Part shown: piece after piece, positions 42,358 to 52,442 of the stretch
Layout: every line of letters starts with the position of its first letter
Numbering within the stretch: position 1 is the stretch's first letter
From: Ascoidea asiatica
Lineage: Eukaryota > Ascomycota > Saccharomycetes > Ascoideales > Ascoideaceae
DNA length: 64,000 bases
NCBI GenBank assembly: GCA_001600695.1
Contig: BCKQ01000010.1
Span: 9,028-73,027, forward strand
Reading direction: 5' to 3'
The notes under the pieces: model-generated
Told to the model about the DNA's origin: nothing
Database searches by the model: none
Seen by the model: the letters and a program-made list of their open reading frames with translations, nothing else
Position numbers and translations under genes: made by a program

Positions 42358-42999
42358 ATAATCGAGAACCTTTTCCTATATGTAATTGTTCAAATTGCAA
42401 TTCATCTGCTTCTTCAATTCTTTCATTTCTTACATGTTGCCTTCATNATTTTCTTTTATTTTATTTGCTATTTTGAATCGCTTCTTTCATTTCTATTATT
42501 TCATTCCCTGGAGTTATTTACTTTTCACAGTAGGATAAAAAATATTTAACTTTTTATTCACTTCAAATATCAAAAGTCAAAAAAAAAATACATGACATTA
42601 ACACTTGTTTTTAAATTAGTATTTCTATATTACTTTCTCAATAAATAAAGACTAGCTATTATCTGGTTTTTTGCAAAAATAAAATAATAAAAATAAAATA
42701 AATATAATAACCCCATTGTTAATATTGATAAAAAATATCTTGATGATAAAACCCAGCAATAAAATCATTGAAACCACTAAAAAATAGGATTTTCTAAACT
42801 TTTTTTCCGCGTATTTTCACAGAACCCAAGTCCGGCCGGGTAACAACTTTCAAATTTTTGCCTCTGAAGAATTTCAGAAGATAACAGAACTAAATTAATA
42901 AACGAACAAATCTATTACTATTGAAAAATTAGTAAACTATCTTTTTAAATTGAATAATTGGGAATAATTATATTTGATCAACAAAACATATAAATAAAC
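42358..42999. other. intergenic, CCT6 promoter
   Basis: Spacer of about 640 bp. The first 120 bp hold the in-frame continuation of the zinc-ribbon frame. The rest is AT-rich except for the GC-rich cluster around the Reb1-like site. Confidence 0.6.
42836..42843 (+). promoter_or_regulatory. Reb1-like site in the CCT6 promoter
   Basis: CCGGGTAA fits the Reb1 core and overlaps an 8-bp palindrome CCGGCCGG. It lies 157 bp upstream of the CCT6 ATG, the usual distance for a nucleosome-displacing factor. Confidence 0.55.
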
Positions 43000-44688
43000 A
43001 TGTCTTCAATCCAATTATTAAATCCCAAAGCAGAATCAATCAGAAGAACCCAGGCACTACAAGTCAACAGCGCCGCTGCTCAAGGTTTACAAGATGTTTT
43101 AGCTTCCAATTTAGGACCTAAAGGAACCCTTAAGATGCTAGTTGATGGTGCTGGAAATATCAAACTAACAAAGGATGGAAAAGTATTATTAACAGAAATG
43201 CAAATACAGCACCCAACAGCTGTGATGATTGCTAGAGCTGCTGCTGCTCAAGATGAAATAACTGGCGACGGAACCACCACAGTTGTTTTATTGGTAGGAG
43301 AATTATTAAAACAAGCAGAGCGTTATATTTTGGAAGGTGTACATCCAAGAGTTATATCTGATGGCTTTGAAATTGCAAGAGCCGAGTCTCTTACCTTTTT
43401 AAACCGTTTAAGAATTGATAAAAGCAAAGATACAACTGGGAAATCATTGTTAGAAGACAGGGAATTGCTTTTACAAATTGCTAGATCTTCTTTATCTACT
43501 AAAATCAATGATGATCTTACTGAAGTTTTGACTCCAATTATTACTGATGCTATTTTATCCATAGTAAATCCGGATGCACCCAAATCATTAGATTTACATA
43601 TGGTTGAAATAATGACACAACAAAGATATACAACAAAGGATACAAAATTAATAAGAGGTTTAGTACTTGATCATGGTGCCAGACATCCAGATATGCCAAA
43701 ATACCTTGAAAATTCTTTTATTTTAATTTTGAATGTTAGTCTTGAATATGAAAAAACTGAAGTTAATTCTGGCTTTTATTATAGTTCTGCCGAACAAAGA
43801 AATAAGTTAGTTGAAAGTGAAAGAAAGTTTGTCGATGATAAATTAAGGAAAATTGTGGATTTGAAAAATGAAGTATGCACCCCAGATAACAATAAATCTT
43901 TTGTAATTATAAATCAAAAGGGAATTGATCCTATGTCTTTGGATATTCTAGCAAAGAATAATATTCTTGCTTTAAGAAGGGCCAAAAGAAGAAATATGGA
44001 GAGGTTACAGTTAGTAACAGGTGGGGAGGCACAAAATTCTGTCGATGATTTATCTCCTAGTATTCTCGGGTTTGCAGGTAANGTTTATGAAGAAACTATA
44101 GGTGAAGAAAAATTCACATACGTTGAGGAAGTTAAGAATCCAAAGTCAGTTTCTATATTAATCAAAGGGGCCACTCCACATGCTTTAAATCAAACCAAAG
44201 ATGCAGTTAGAGATGGCTTAAGAGCTGTAAGCAATGCAATAAAAGATTCTTCTGTCGTACCTGGTGCTGGAGCTTTTTTTCTTTCTTGTTCTGATTATCT
44301 CAATGATAACTTGAATAAACTTTCAAAAGGTAAAGGAAAGGCTAAAATTGGGATTAAGATTTTCAGTGAGTCTTTATTAACAATACCTAAGACATTAGCC
44401 CTTAATGCAGGGTTTGATCCGCTAGATGTTATTTCTGACTGCCAAGAGGAGCTTGATGAACTTAAAGATGAAAATGATGAATCCAATGAAAAAACTCCTA
44501 AAGTTGTGGGTATTGATTTGAATACAGGTGAGCCAATGGATCCAGAAATTGAAGGTGTCTGGGACTCTTTTAGGGTTTTGAGAAATGCCTTGACAAGCTC
44601 CGTCGGTATTGCAAGTAATTTATTATTGTGTGATGAATTATTAAAGGCTGGTAAATCTTCTTTGAAGCAAAGCCCACCTGGTCAATAG
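43000..44688 (+). CDS. CCT6: TRiC/CCT chaperonin zeta subunit
   Basis: 562 residues from ATG 43000; S. cerevisiae Cct6 has 546. Group II chaperonin signatures are intact: [24 protein letters not shown] (about residues 38-61) and the ATP-hydrolysis loop [19 protein letters not shown] (about 88-106). VVPGAGAFF lies near 420, and the equatorial C-terminal part reads [16 protein letters not shown]. Cct6 is one of eight subunits of the cytosolic ring that folds actin and tubulin. The reading frame contains no CTG codon. Convergent with the synaptojanin gene, 117 bp apart. Confidence 0.96.
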   Translation: MSSIQLLNPKAESIRRTQALQVNSAAAQGLQDVLASNLGPKGTLKMLVDGAGNIKLTKDGKVLLTEMQIQHPTAVMIARAAAAQDEITGDGTTTVVLLVGELLKQAERYILEGVHPRVISDGFEIARAESLTFLNRLRIDKSKDTTGKSLLEDRELLLQIARSSLSTKINDDLTEVLTPIITDAILSIVNPDAPKSLDLHMVEIMTQQRYTTKDTKLIRGLVLDHGARHPDMPKYLENSFILILNVSLEYEKTEVNSGFYYSSAEQRNKLVESERKFVDDKLRKIVDLKNEVCTPDNNKSFVIINQKGIDPMSLDILAKNNILALRRAKRRNMERLQLVTGGEAQNSVDDLSPSILGFAGXVYEETIGEEKFTYVEEVKNPKSVSILIKGATPHALNQTKDAVRDGLRAVSNAIKDSSVVPGAGAFFLSCSDYLNDNLNKLSKGKGKAKIGIKIFSESLLTIPKTLALNAGFDPLDVISDCQEELDELKDENDESNEKTPKVVGIDLNTGEPMDPEIEGVWDSFRVLRNALTSSVGIASNLLLCDELLKAGKSSLKQSPPGQ

Positions 44689-44805
44689 GCAATTATAGAT
44701 TAATTGATATTAGCTTCTAATAAGTGTTAGTTCGTTGTTAAATTTATTAAAGCTATATATATATTATATATAATTTTTAAAATATATGACTGTTCTTATT
44801 TATTT
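44689..44805. terminator. shared CCT6/INP5x convergent terminator
   Basis: 117 bp between two convergent stop codons contain a TATATATATATTATATATAA stretch near 44750-44775, typical of yeast polyadenylation efficiency elements usable from both strands. Confidence 0.5.
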
Positions 44806-47800
44806 TCAGGGTGTTTGTGTTGTATTTGATTGAAGATACTTTGGTTTTTTTGGAACTATTGGGGCAACTTTGTGAACAAGAGAAGCTCCTGACAGTGATC
44901 CTACAAGATTTTTTTTCTTTGATGGAATCAACGGTTGAGTACCTATACCAAAGTCTTTAAAACCAGTTTTTTTATTTTCTGGATTTAGATTTACAATTGG
45001 TGTTGCATTAGAGCTAGAGTTCAAAATTGTTTCAGGACTACCAGTTTTTCTAATGGTAGTTTGTTTTATTGGGATAAATGGGCCTGGACTATGCGAAACG
45101 GTTTTCCTTATTGGCGTTAGCGGCTTCATTATTGATGAAACTTCGCTTGTCGAATTGTTATTTTTTTTAATGTTACTAAGCTCTATTCTTGTATCAGTAC
45201 GATAAAATTCTTGTGAAGTTCTTTCAGAGATAGGTGAATACTTTTTAGGTAGCATTATTTCCGAATTTCTCTTTATAAGGTTAGTTGATAAATTGTTCGT
45301 CTGATTAGTGTTTAACTTTTTTGGTTGTAAAACCTCCATTGAGAATCCAGGAGGAGGTTTTTTTCGGGAAGTAGGAGGAAGTGGAGGGATCGCTAACTTT
45401 TTAGTGAAATTGTCATTTCTTGTTATTCCTGGAAGTATCGTTTCTGCTTTACTTTCTAGTGGATGAGAAAATGAAATTAAATCCTCATCATTTAAAGAAG
45501 GTGGAATTCTTCTTTTGCTTGAAATAGAACCATTAGAGAAACTTCGTTCTATATTATTATTACCATTAGAACTTACATATGTCGCAGACCTTCTGGGTAA
45601 AGCAGGTGGAGTATGAGGATCTATTAATGTCTGGCTTTTACTTAACTTTCTAAGCGTTCCATCTATCAAATTATCAGAATTACTGAAACCAGCTTTTTCA
45701 TAAACAGCTCGATACTTTTCATATAGTTCTGTTGAGTATTTTTCTCTTTTTTCATAGTCAACAATTCTGACTTTAGATTTGAACGCTGCATATACAGGCT
45801 TATGATCAGAGAACATGACAGATGGAATTGAATTATATGACAATGGTTTTAAAGATCCTCCTCGAAATAAAATTCTATCAGTCCAAGAAGGAACTCTTCG
45901 CTTTTCTGATGTATCATAATTATTTGTGTTATTATCGAACTTATAAGTAGGTTTGAATTTAATTTGCATTTCATCAAAATTTTGAAAAAGATTTTTTCTA
46001 ATTTCCATCTCTCTTAAAAGTTGATCATTTAATAATAAGTCATTGATATTTTTAGATAAAATTGAAGGGTTGGAGTTATTTTCTAGTTTATATAGAACAG
46101 ATTGATAATCTAAAGAGACTCTATAATTTAGATCGCCGATCCAGATAATATTATCATGTTCAAAGATAGTTTTATTTCTATTAAATTTCAAGCCCTGAAT
46201 GATATTAAAATAATCGGCATTTCGCTCATCAATATTTAAGGATCCTGCACTAAAATGAGAATTGATAAAGCAAAATGTTGAAGAGCCATAATTAAATCTT
46301 ATTGAAACAGCACCTTTATTTCCTGCAATTCCGCCTAAACCAGTTTTTTTATTAGCACCTTCAACTAATTTGATATTCGTGACTTTATCAGATCTCAAAA
46401 AACAAAGAAGACTAATTGAAGCCATCTGCTCTGCTCTAATCAAAGAATACTTCAAGGAAGGATCATTTGTTGAACCTCTTAAATAATCATTTAAAATTTC
46501 ATTAATTGTTTCTTTCCAAATATTTGCCTTTTTCGTGTTATTGTTGGTTTCTGAATTTAGTAGAATATTTGAAGCATTTAACTCTACTATTTCTTGAAAT
46601 CCAAGAATGAAAACATCAGGCAAAAATTTTTGGCCAATTGGAAAAAACCAATTTTGGAATTGGGTTTTATTAGTACTATTTAAATTAGGAGTCTTACCAT
46701 TAATATTAAAAGTTGAGGTGAAAATGTTCAAATTTTGAAAGTTTGTAAATAAATGTTCATTCTTGGATAAATTTTTATTAACATAATCAGATATTGGATC
46801 GAATAAAGTTACAACTTTAGAAGTTTTCAAATTACCAATTAAAGTATCAATTGATTGTTGTCTTGAACCATCAACAAAATTATTGATATATAATCTGTTG
46901 ATTGATTTTGTAGCATCAGATAAAGCTAAACTTAAAGACATTTTACCACTTCTGGAAAAAGAAGATTTCAAAGCATTTGTACCAGTATAAATCTGAGAGA
47001 TTTGATCACCATTATCTGCCCACAAATTATCATGTTTATTGAAAAAATCTCTTAGATTATATTTATTTTTCAATTGATAATCATCAAAAATAGTGTTACA
47101 AATTTGATTTGAGATGACTTGTTGAATCAAATTAGTTCTATCCAAACAATCCAAGCAATTTGTCCTAAAAACTCCTTTTTGAGAAGAAATTTTTGAATTA
47201 GGAGAGAAACTTGAAGCAGAAGTTGAAGATGTAGATAAATCATAAGCAAAATAGCCAAACTCATATAAAGAGTCAATTAAATGATGAATGATTCTACTTG
47301 CATTTGAATAGCCATTTGATTTTGTNTCTTGATGAAAATCGAAATTGGTTGCAATCAAATTATAATTAATTTTTTGATTATTTGATAAATTTATAATTTT
47401 ATTATAAGAATTTGATAGTGGAATTTCGTTTGATTTTAGATTAGATAATAAATTGATTATATGAATATTTCCATACAAATTTGATAAATTATTGAAATGT
47501 TTATTAAAAATAGGTAAAGTTGGATCTAAATCTCTTGTAATCTGAACTTTTGGATTGCTTAAGGAATTGAAATTCAAATTCAAATTCTGTTGAATATTTT
47601 GCTGCCAGAATAAAGGTATTGAACCTCTTATTTGAATAAAAGAGAAAATATAATGGGTTGGAATATTTATAATTAATTCTGATTCAACAAAATTAGCTAC
47701 ATTTCCATTATCATCAATACCTCTTGAATTATATCTTGTCCCAGCTCTTTTCCAAGACTGTTTTGAAATTAAGGATAATATTATATTCAAATTGGAATTT

Positions 47801-48717
47801 GAGTTTGAATCTGAATTTGAAGTTGAAAATAAATTTGACTTAAAAGACTTTGCAAACCCTCTAATTACAGTTATTAAAAAGCCATTGTTATCTAAAGTTT
47901 TTTTAGAATGAGTTGTTGAATTATTTCTAAATTTAATCAAATTTGATAACATAAAATAATTCCACATATAATCAATTTGAAAATTATCAAAAGTTAAAGA
48001 ATTTTCTGATAAACCTCTTTGCTGTAAATTATTTGTTAAATCAAATTGGTTTGAATAATAAAAGGAACCATCGTTTAATAATTTCATTAGTTCATTACAT
48101 GGATGATGTTCGAATGCTATAGGTTGAGAATCTGAAGAATATGGAGATTGAGATTGAAAAGAATTAGAATTGGGATTAGAATTGGTATTAGCATTAAACA
48201 GATCATTATTTGCATAATCGAATTGCGATTGATAAGAATTTAAATCATTGGTATTATAACTATTATTATTATTATTATAATTATTCGAAATTAAGTGATC
48301 CCATTTATTCGAATTAAGGGCAATAAAATTAACTTGTAAAATTTTATTAATTGATTTGTTATCGTCAAAAGGAGTTGCAACAGAAATTTTTTTAGTTATA
48401 TAACATAAAAAAATTATATCATTTAAATTGATCAAACCAATAAAACCATGAATTGTGAAATTAATTTTTTTGAAATTTTTAAAAGAAAGAGAATTTGAGT
48501 CTAACAATTCTAGATTTATATCCAGATTACTTGAAGACTCTGAATTTGAGTTCAAATCTGAATCTGAATCTAAATTATTTATATTATTGTTAGAATGACT
48601 TATTTGTAAACTACGTGTGGAAGAATTTTTTCTAGAAGAATTACATTTAAATAATAAAGAATGAGTAACTGATTTAACAATCACTGATCTGGGAGATTCA
48701 GAAAGATATAACTCCAT
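44806..48717 (-). CDS. synaptojanin-like phosphoinositide phosphatase (Inp52/Inp53 type)
   Basis: 1,303 residues from ATG 48717. The Sac1 domain (about 60-600, expanded by Asn/Ser runs) has an intact active site RTNCLDCLDRTN near residue 522, unlike Inp51, whose Sac1 site is degenerate. The inositol-polyphosphate 5-phosphatase domain (about 640-990) shows ILGFQEIVEL, NSHFSAG, IWIGDLNYRV, VPSWTDRILFRG and SDHKPVYAAF. The C-terminal 300 residues are Pro- and Ser-rich, with PPALPRR, PPLPPTSRKKPPPGF and similar SH3-type ligands. Both phosphatase sites intact points to Inp52 or Inp53, which remove 4- and 5-phosphates from PI(4,5)P2 in endocytosis and TGN sorting. I cannot choose between the two. 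Three CTG codons occur, all in low-complexity parts. Confidence 0.92.
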   Translation of the reverse strand: MELYLSESPRSVIVKSVTHSLLFKCNSSRKNSSTRSLQISHSNNNINNLDSDSDLNSNSESSSNLDINLELLDSNSLSFKNFKKINFTIHGFIGLINLNDIIFLCYITKKISVATPFDDNKSINKILQVNFIALNSNKWDHLISNNYNNNNNSYNTNDLNSYQSQFDYANNDLFNANTNSNPNSNSFQSQSPYSSDSQPIAFEHHPCNELMKLLNDGSFYYSNQFDLTNNLQQRGLSENSLTFDNFQIDYMWNYFMLSNLIKFRNNSTTHSKKTLDNNGFLITVIRGFAKSFKSNLFSTSNSDSNSNSNLNIILSLISKQSWKRAGTRYNSRGIDDNGNVANFVESELIINIPTHYIFSFIQIRGSIPLFWQQNIQQNLNLNFNSLSNPKVQITRDLDPTLPIFNKHFNNLSNLYGNIHIINLLSNLKSNEIPLSNSYNKIINLSNNQKINYNLIATNFDFHQXTKSNGYSNASRIIHHLIDSLYEFGYFAYDLSTSSTSASSFSPNSKISSQKGVFRTNCLDCLDRTNLIQQVISNQICNTIFDDYQLKNKYNLRDFFNKHDNLWADNGDQISQIYTGTNALKSSFSRSGKMSLSLALSDATKSINRLYINNFVDGSRQQSIDTLIGNLKTSKVVTLFDPISDYVNKNLSKNEHLFTNFQNLNIFTSTFNINGKTPNLNSTNKTQFQNWFFPIGQKFLPDVFILGFQEIVELNASNILLNSETNNNTKKANIWKETINEILNDYLRGSTNDPSLKYSLIRAEQMASISLLCFLRSDKVTNIKLVEGANKKTGLGGIAGNKGAVSIRFNYGSSTFCFINSHFSAGSLNIDERNADYFNIIQGLKFNRNKTIFEHDNIIWIGDLNYRVSLDYQSVLYKLENNSNPSILSKNINDLLLNDQLLREMEIRKNLFQNFDEMQIKFKPTYKFDNNTNNYDTSEKRRVPSWTDRILFRGGSLKPLSYNSIPSVMFSDHKPVYAAFKSKVRIVDYEKREKYSTELYEKYRAVYEKAGFSNSDNLIDGTLRKLSKSQTLIDPHTPPALPRRSATYVSSNGNNNIERSFSNGSISSKRRIPPSLNDEDLISFSHPLESKAETILPGITRNDNFTKKLAIPPLPPTSRKKPPPGFSMEVLQPKKLNTNQTNNLSTNLIKRNSEIMLPKKYSPISERTSQEFYRTDTRIELSNIKKNNNSTSEVSSIMKPLTPIRKTVSHSPGPFIPIKQTTIRKTGSPETILNSSSNATPIVNLNPENKKTGFKDFGIGTQPLIPSKKKNLVGSLSGASLVHKVAPIVPKKPKYLQSNTTQTP

Positions 48718-49576
48718 TTTACTTTTGAGTAAATTTTGAAGTAAATCTCTTTCCCAAAAAGTAATAAGTCAACTACCAATGCTTTAGTAGTGATTATTGA
48801 TTATTGATTATTAAGTTGAGGATAGTATTTTTTGATTAGTGAAATCTTAATATGAAGTTGAATAAAGCGCAAGTGAAAGTAACTAATAATCCAGAATGGA
48901 GTGCGATCAGTTACCATTATTTATTGCAATGAATGAATTTATGGCCTTTAAGCTTAATCGAGTTACGTTACCGCAAGCCAGGATTGGCAAATGCTGACCT
49001 AATTACACGTTTTATGGTTAATATAGCAATATTTTACACAATTTACTTGCTTCCCTAAACATGGTTTCAAATCCAAAAGTATGGAACATTTTCGAAAAAG
49101 CTTTTTTAATATGAACGGATATACATCCTGACTGCGGACAGCGGCACGTTGTTTAGAATCAAATTTTTATTAACTTACTTTTTGCAATCTCACAATTTCT
49201 GTTTAGATATACTAAGTTAACGTTACCTCTTTTTTTGAGATATGATAAAACAAAAAGGAAACTATTATTTGATTTCGTTTAAATTTTATTTATTATCTTT
49301 TTCAATTTTAATTTTTAGATCAAATTGTTGGTAGATAGTCTACTATTCAGCATTCATCATTTCATCTCTTTGTTTAATCTTCTTTTACTATTATCTATTT
49401 TTTTGATTACTTTTTCGCTGAAAGTTCGGCGCATGCTTTTCCTATTGTTTTCTCGATCATTATAATCATAATAACCATCATAATAATCATATTGCATTAC
49501 CTCTAAGCAACAAGAACAACTATTAGCATCAGTAGTTTTATTAGATATTCATTTGAATATACTCAAAAATATCCTA
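48718..49576. other. divergent promoter region
   Basis: About 860 bp between the starts of the synaptojanin and F-box genes. No gene seen. Confidence 0.6.
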
Positions 49577-52393
49577 ATGTCTTCCCCTTCAAACTCTGAT
49601 CCATTTTGTCTCTCTGCAGACGGAAGTCTCGATCAGGGATCACCCATAGGGTCAAATAAACGTCCTAATAATCGGTTAAGTATTGATTCAGGTGAACAAA
49701 TAATTAAAAGAGCAAATAATCAATTGAATAATTCTGACAGCATTCGATTAGAAAGTGAATCAAATAATGAATTCGATAATGAATCATATAATTTTTCAGA
49801 TATTCAGTCTGGGCTAGAATCTGATATTCAATCATATATTCAAGAGACATATGAAAATTCTAATGAAAATTATGAATTGTTGAAAACCTTCTCATCTGAA
49901 GTTATGATTCAATCTATAGATAGCCCACAAAATTTTCAGTCAATCCCAAATGCTTCATATCTTCCCGAAGATATATGGGTTGTTATTGCTAAGTTTTTAG
50001 ATTATGATGACTTGATAAATTTGATTAATACAAAAAATAGAAATATATATTGCTCATTAACACAAAATTTTATATGGAAAAACAAAATAATTAGAACTTG
50101 GTTTTCTTGTAACGATCCAGGATTTGACTCACTCGTTGCAAATAATGCAATTTTAAAATCAACTTCAACTTCAACTTCAACTTCAACTTCAACTTCAACT
50201 TCAACTTCAACTTCAACTTCAACTTCAACTTCAACTTCAACTTCAACTTCAACTTCAACTTCAACTTCAACTTCAACTTCAACTTCAACTTCAACTCCTA
50301 AGCCAAAATCCACTTTGTCTTTAAGCACATATTCACATTCTGTTTCAAAAGATGGTACTTCAAAGCTACTTATTACAAATCCAAACCTCTCTTATAAGTT
50401 TTTCAATTATAAACTTAAAATAGATTACGATATAATGACAGATTTACTTAGAATTGATTCTTTTCCAACGAATGATTTACTTCAAAATTATTATTATATA
50501 TTAACCGTATATAAAGGTGATGTTTTATCTTTACTATCTTATCTAAAAAACAATTATGAATTTGATCAAGCCTACTTCCTTTATGAAAAATATGACTATC
50601 AGCAAATCAATATAGCCTTCAATAAACTCAATAACCTATCTTTCTTCTATCATTCAAATAAATTATTACTAACTTTAAGATCATTGGAAGCTTTTGAGTA
50701 TCTTCATACTTTCAACAATTTAGACCCCAGTGAACAAATTCAAAAAGATGATTTTGAAGATCTTCTATTTAATTTAAATCGGTTTCATCCAAATTTCGAT
50801 CTTCTATTAGATTCTAGAAGTTTATTCTATAAAACTATTATTGAAGAATATAATGGTATATTTCTCACCGAAAACTCACCTTATATTATTGATTCTAATA
50901 CTGATATTATAGTAACTTTAGTCAATTTAATCGAGGCATATTTTAATAACAGTTTTCTTGAAAAAGATAGACTCAAAACTTTTTTAAATGATAATTTAAA
51001 TAATATTGAAAATTCTTTCCCTTTAAATATTTACTCTAAAAATTTTAGTGTTAACTCATTTTTGGATTTAGACCCNTTAATTATTAATATAATCTTGAAA
51101 AAATTGGTAATTTTACTAAATTTACCAAATCCTTTCGAAGTTCAAGTCTNTAAGCTTTTTTTAATTGTCTATGATGAAAAATACAATAAAAATCATTCCT
51201 ATATTTTAGTAAAAGATGGCGAAATTGTTATCTATGAAATACGAGATATTATTCAGAATACTGTTTCATTGTTTGGTTTCAATTTAAATTCTTCTATGGT
51301 ATTAAATTCTAATATTGATACTGAACTAGATATTTACCTTGATCGTGTAGCTGACTATTTAAAATCAACTTTTTTACAAATCTTAACCTGTAAGGATGTT
51401 TTAGAACACTTCTTTAATCAGCCTTTAAAGTCCTTACCAAGAGAGGCTATAGATCAAACCACTGATCAAATCGAAATTGAAAATGAAAATGAAAATGAAA
51501 ATGAAAATGAAAATGAAAATGAAAATGAAAATGAAAATGAAAATGAAAATGAAAATGAAAATGAAAATGAAAACATCAATATCAATATGAGCATTGAGAC
51601 AAATTTACATCATAATACTTTAGATTATATAAACTATTTTCCTGAAAGTTTATTCAAATATATAAAGTCTTATTACATGCTATCTAAAAGTGGTAAATAT
51701 GATCCTAAAAGTGTTGAGCAGGCTTCTGAACTAAAATTTTATATTGATCAATTAAATAAAGATTTCTCAACAGATTTTATCTCAATTCTAAAAAAAAAGT
51801 TATTTCCTCTCAAAGATTGTCCAGCTAAATTGTTTAGCGATAATTTACATTATAACCCAGATACGGATAAATTTAATTTCAGTCAAAATTACATTGGAAC
51901 TTCAGTGTTAAGTAATTATGAAAGATTTAATTTAATTTCAAATAATAGAATGGAGTTACTAGAAACAGTTGGAATTCAACCTTTATACAAAGTTGGAGAT
52001 GTAGTATTGCATAAGAGAAATAATAAATTTGGCTTAATATTAGGCTGGAAATATTTAGACAAAGAGAGATTTCAATCTTCAAGAAATAATTTCTTTTACA
52101 ACGTGCTAACTTTGTATAATCAAAGTAATGAGATTACAATATATAATGAAGATAGTTTATCAATTAATAAGTTCAAAGATGAATATTATGACCTAGAAGA
52201 GCCTCATTCTGCTGGCGACAATAACCCTGATGCTAGAAATTATATTTTCAGAAAAGCTCAGAAAATCCCCAATAGAATTTTGATTCAATTTTTATGTCAT
52301 CATTTAACTGGTTTATTTTTTGATGGTTACTCTGTCGATGAAAATAGATTTATATTGACTGATAATTTAAAAAAACTTTTTCCTTATAAATAA
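49577..52393 (+). CDS. FBXO21-like F-box protein with YccV-like domain
   Basis: 938 residues from ATG 49577; a longer frame begins only at a TTG. The F-box (about residues 130-180) reads LPEDIWVVIAKFLDYDDLINLI followed by IWKNKIIRTWF, and would bind Skp1 in an SCF ligase. The middle region (about 490-620), with LVILLNLPNPFEV and HSYILVKDGEIVIYEI, resembles the transglutaminase-like SirB1 domain. The C-terminus (about 795-860), YKVGDVVLHKRNNKFGLILGW, is a YccV-like (hemimethylated-DNA-binding fold) domain. F-box, SirB1 and YccV together is the FBXO21 architecture. Two hexanucleotide repeats encode Ser-Thr and Glu-Asn tracts. No CTG codon occurs. Two N bases leave residues unresolved near 51,075 and 51,150. 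Convergent with UBP12, only 49 bp apart. Confidence 0.8.
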   Translation: MSSPSNSDPFCLSADGSLDQGSPIGSNKRPNNRLSIDSGEQIIKRANNQLNNSDSIRLESESNNEFDNESYNFSDIQSGLESDIQSYIQETYENSNENYELLKTFSSEVMIQSIDSPQNFQSIPNASYLPEDIWVVIAKFLDYDDLINLINTKNRNIYCSLTQNFIWKNKIIRTWFSCNDPGFDSLVANNAILKSTSTSTSTSTSTSTSTSTSTSTSTSTSTSTSTSTSTSTSTSTSTSTPKPKSTLSLSTYSHSVSKDGTSKLLITNPNLSYKFFNYKLKIDYDIMTDLLRIDSFPTNDLLQNYYYILTVYKGDVLSLLSYLKNNYEFDQAYFLYEKYDYQQINIAFNKLNNLSFFYHSNKLLLTLRSLEAFEYLHTFNNLDPSEQIQKDDFEDLLFNLNRFHPNFDLLLDSRSLFYKTIIEEYNGIFLTENSPYIIDSNTDIIVTLVNLIEAYFNNSFLEKDRLKTFLNDNLNNIENSFPLNIYSKNFSVNSFLDLDXLIINIILKKLVILLNLPNPFEVQVXKLFLIVYDEKYNKNHSYILVKDGEIVIYEIRDIIQNTVSLFGFNLNSSMVLNSNIDTELDIYLDRVADYLKSTFLQILTCKDVLEHFFNQPLKSLPREAIDQTTDQIEIENENENENENENENENENENENENENENENENININMSIETNLHHNTLDYINYFPESLFKYIKSYYMLSKSGKYDPKSVEQASELKFYIDQLNKDFSTDFISILKKKLFPLKDCPAKLFSDNLHYNPDTDKFNFSQNYIGTSVLSNYERFNLISNNRMELLETVGIQPLYKVGDVVLHKRNNKFGLILGWKYLDKERFQSSRNNFFYNVLTLYNQSNEITIYNEDSLSINKFKDEYYDLEEPHSAGDNNPDARNYIFRKAQKIPNRILIQFLCHHLTGLFFDGYSVDENRFILTDNLKKLFPYK
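50159..50296 (+). repeat. coding hexanucleotide repeat (TCAACT)23
   Basis: Twenty-three perfect units encode (Ser-Thr)23 inside the F-box gene. Perfect repeats like this usually vary in length between strains. Confidence 0.97.
51479..51568 (+). repeat. coding hexanucleotide repeat (GAAAAT)15
   Basis: Fifteen perfect units, then GAAAAC, encode alternating Glu-Asn inside the F-box gene, between the SirB1-like and YccV-like parts. Confidence 0.97.
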
Positions 52394-52442
52394 CTATATA
52401 TTTAAAAAAACATATTAAATTTTTTCTTTTTTTCTTTTCAAT
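52394..52442. terminator. 49-bp shared convergent terminator
   Basis: Only 49 bp, nearly all A and T, separate the F-box stop from the UBP12 stop on the other strand; the two 3' UTRs must overlap. Confidence 0.5.

Noticed and set aside
50002-50328. Minus-strand frames of Val-Glu and Lys-Leu repeats
   Set aside because: Antisense readings of the (TCAACT) repeat inside the F-box gene.
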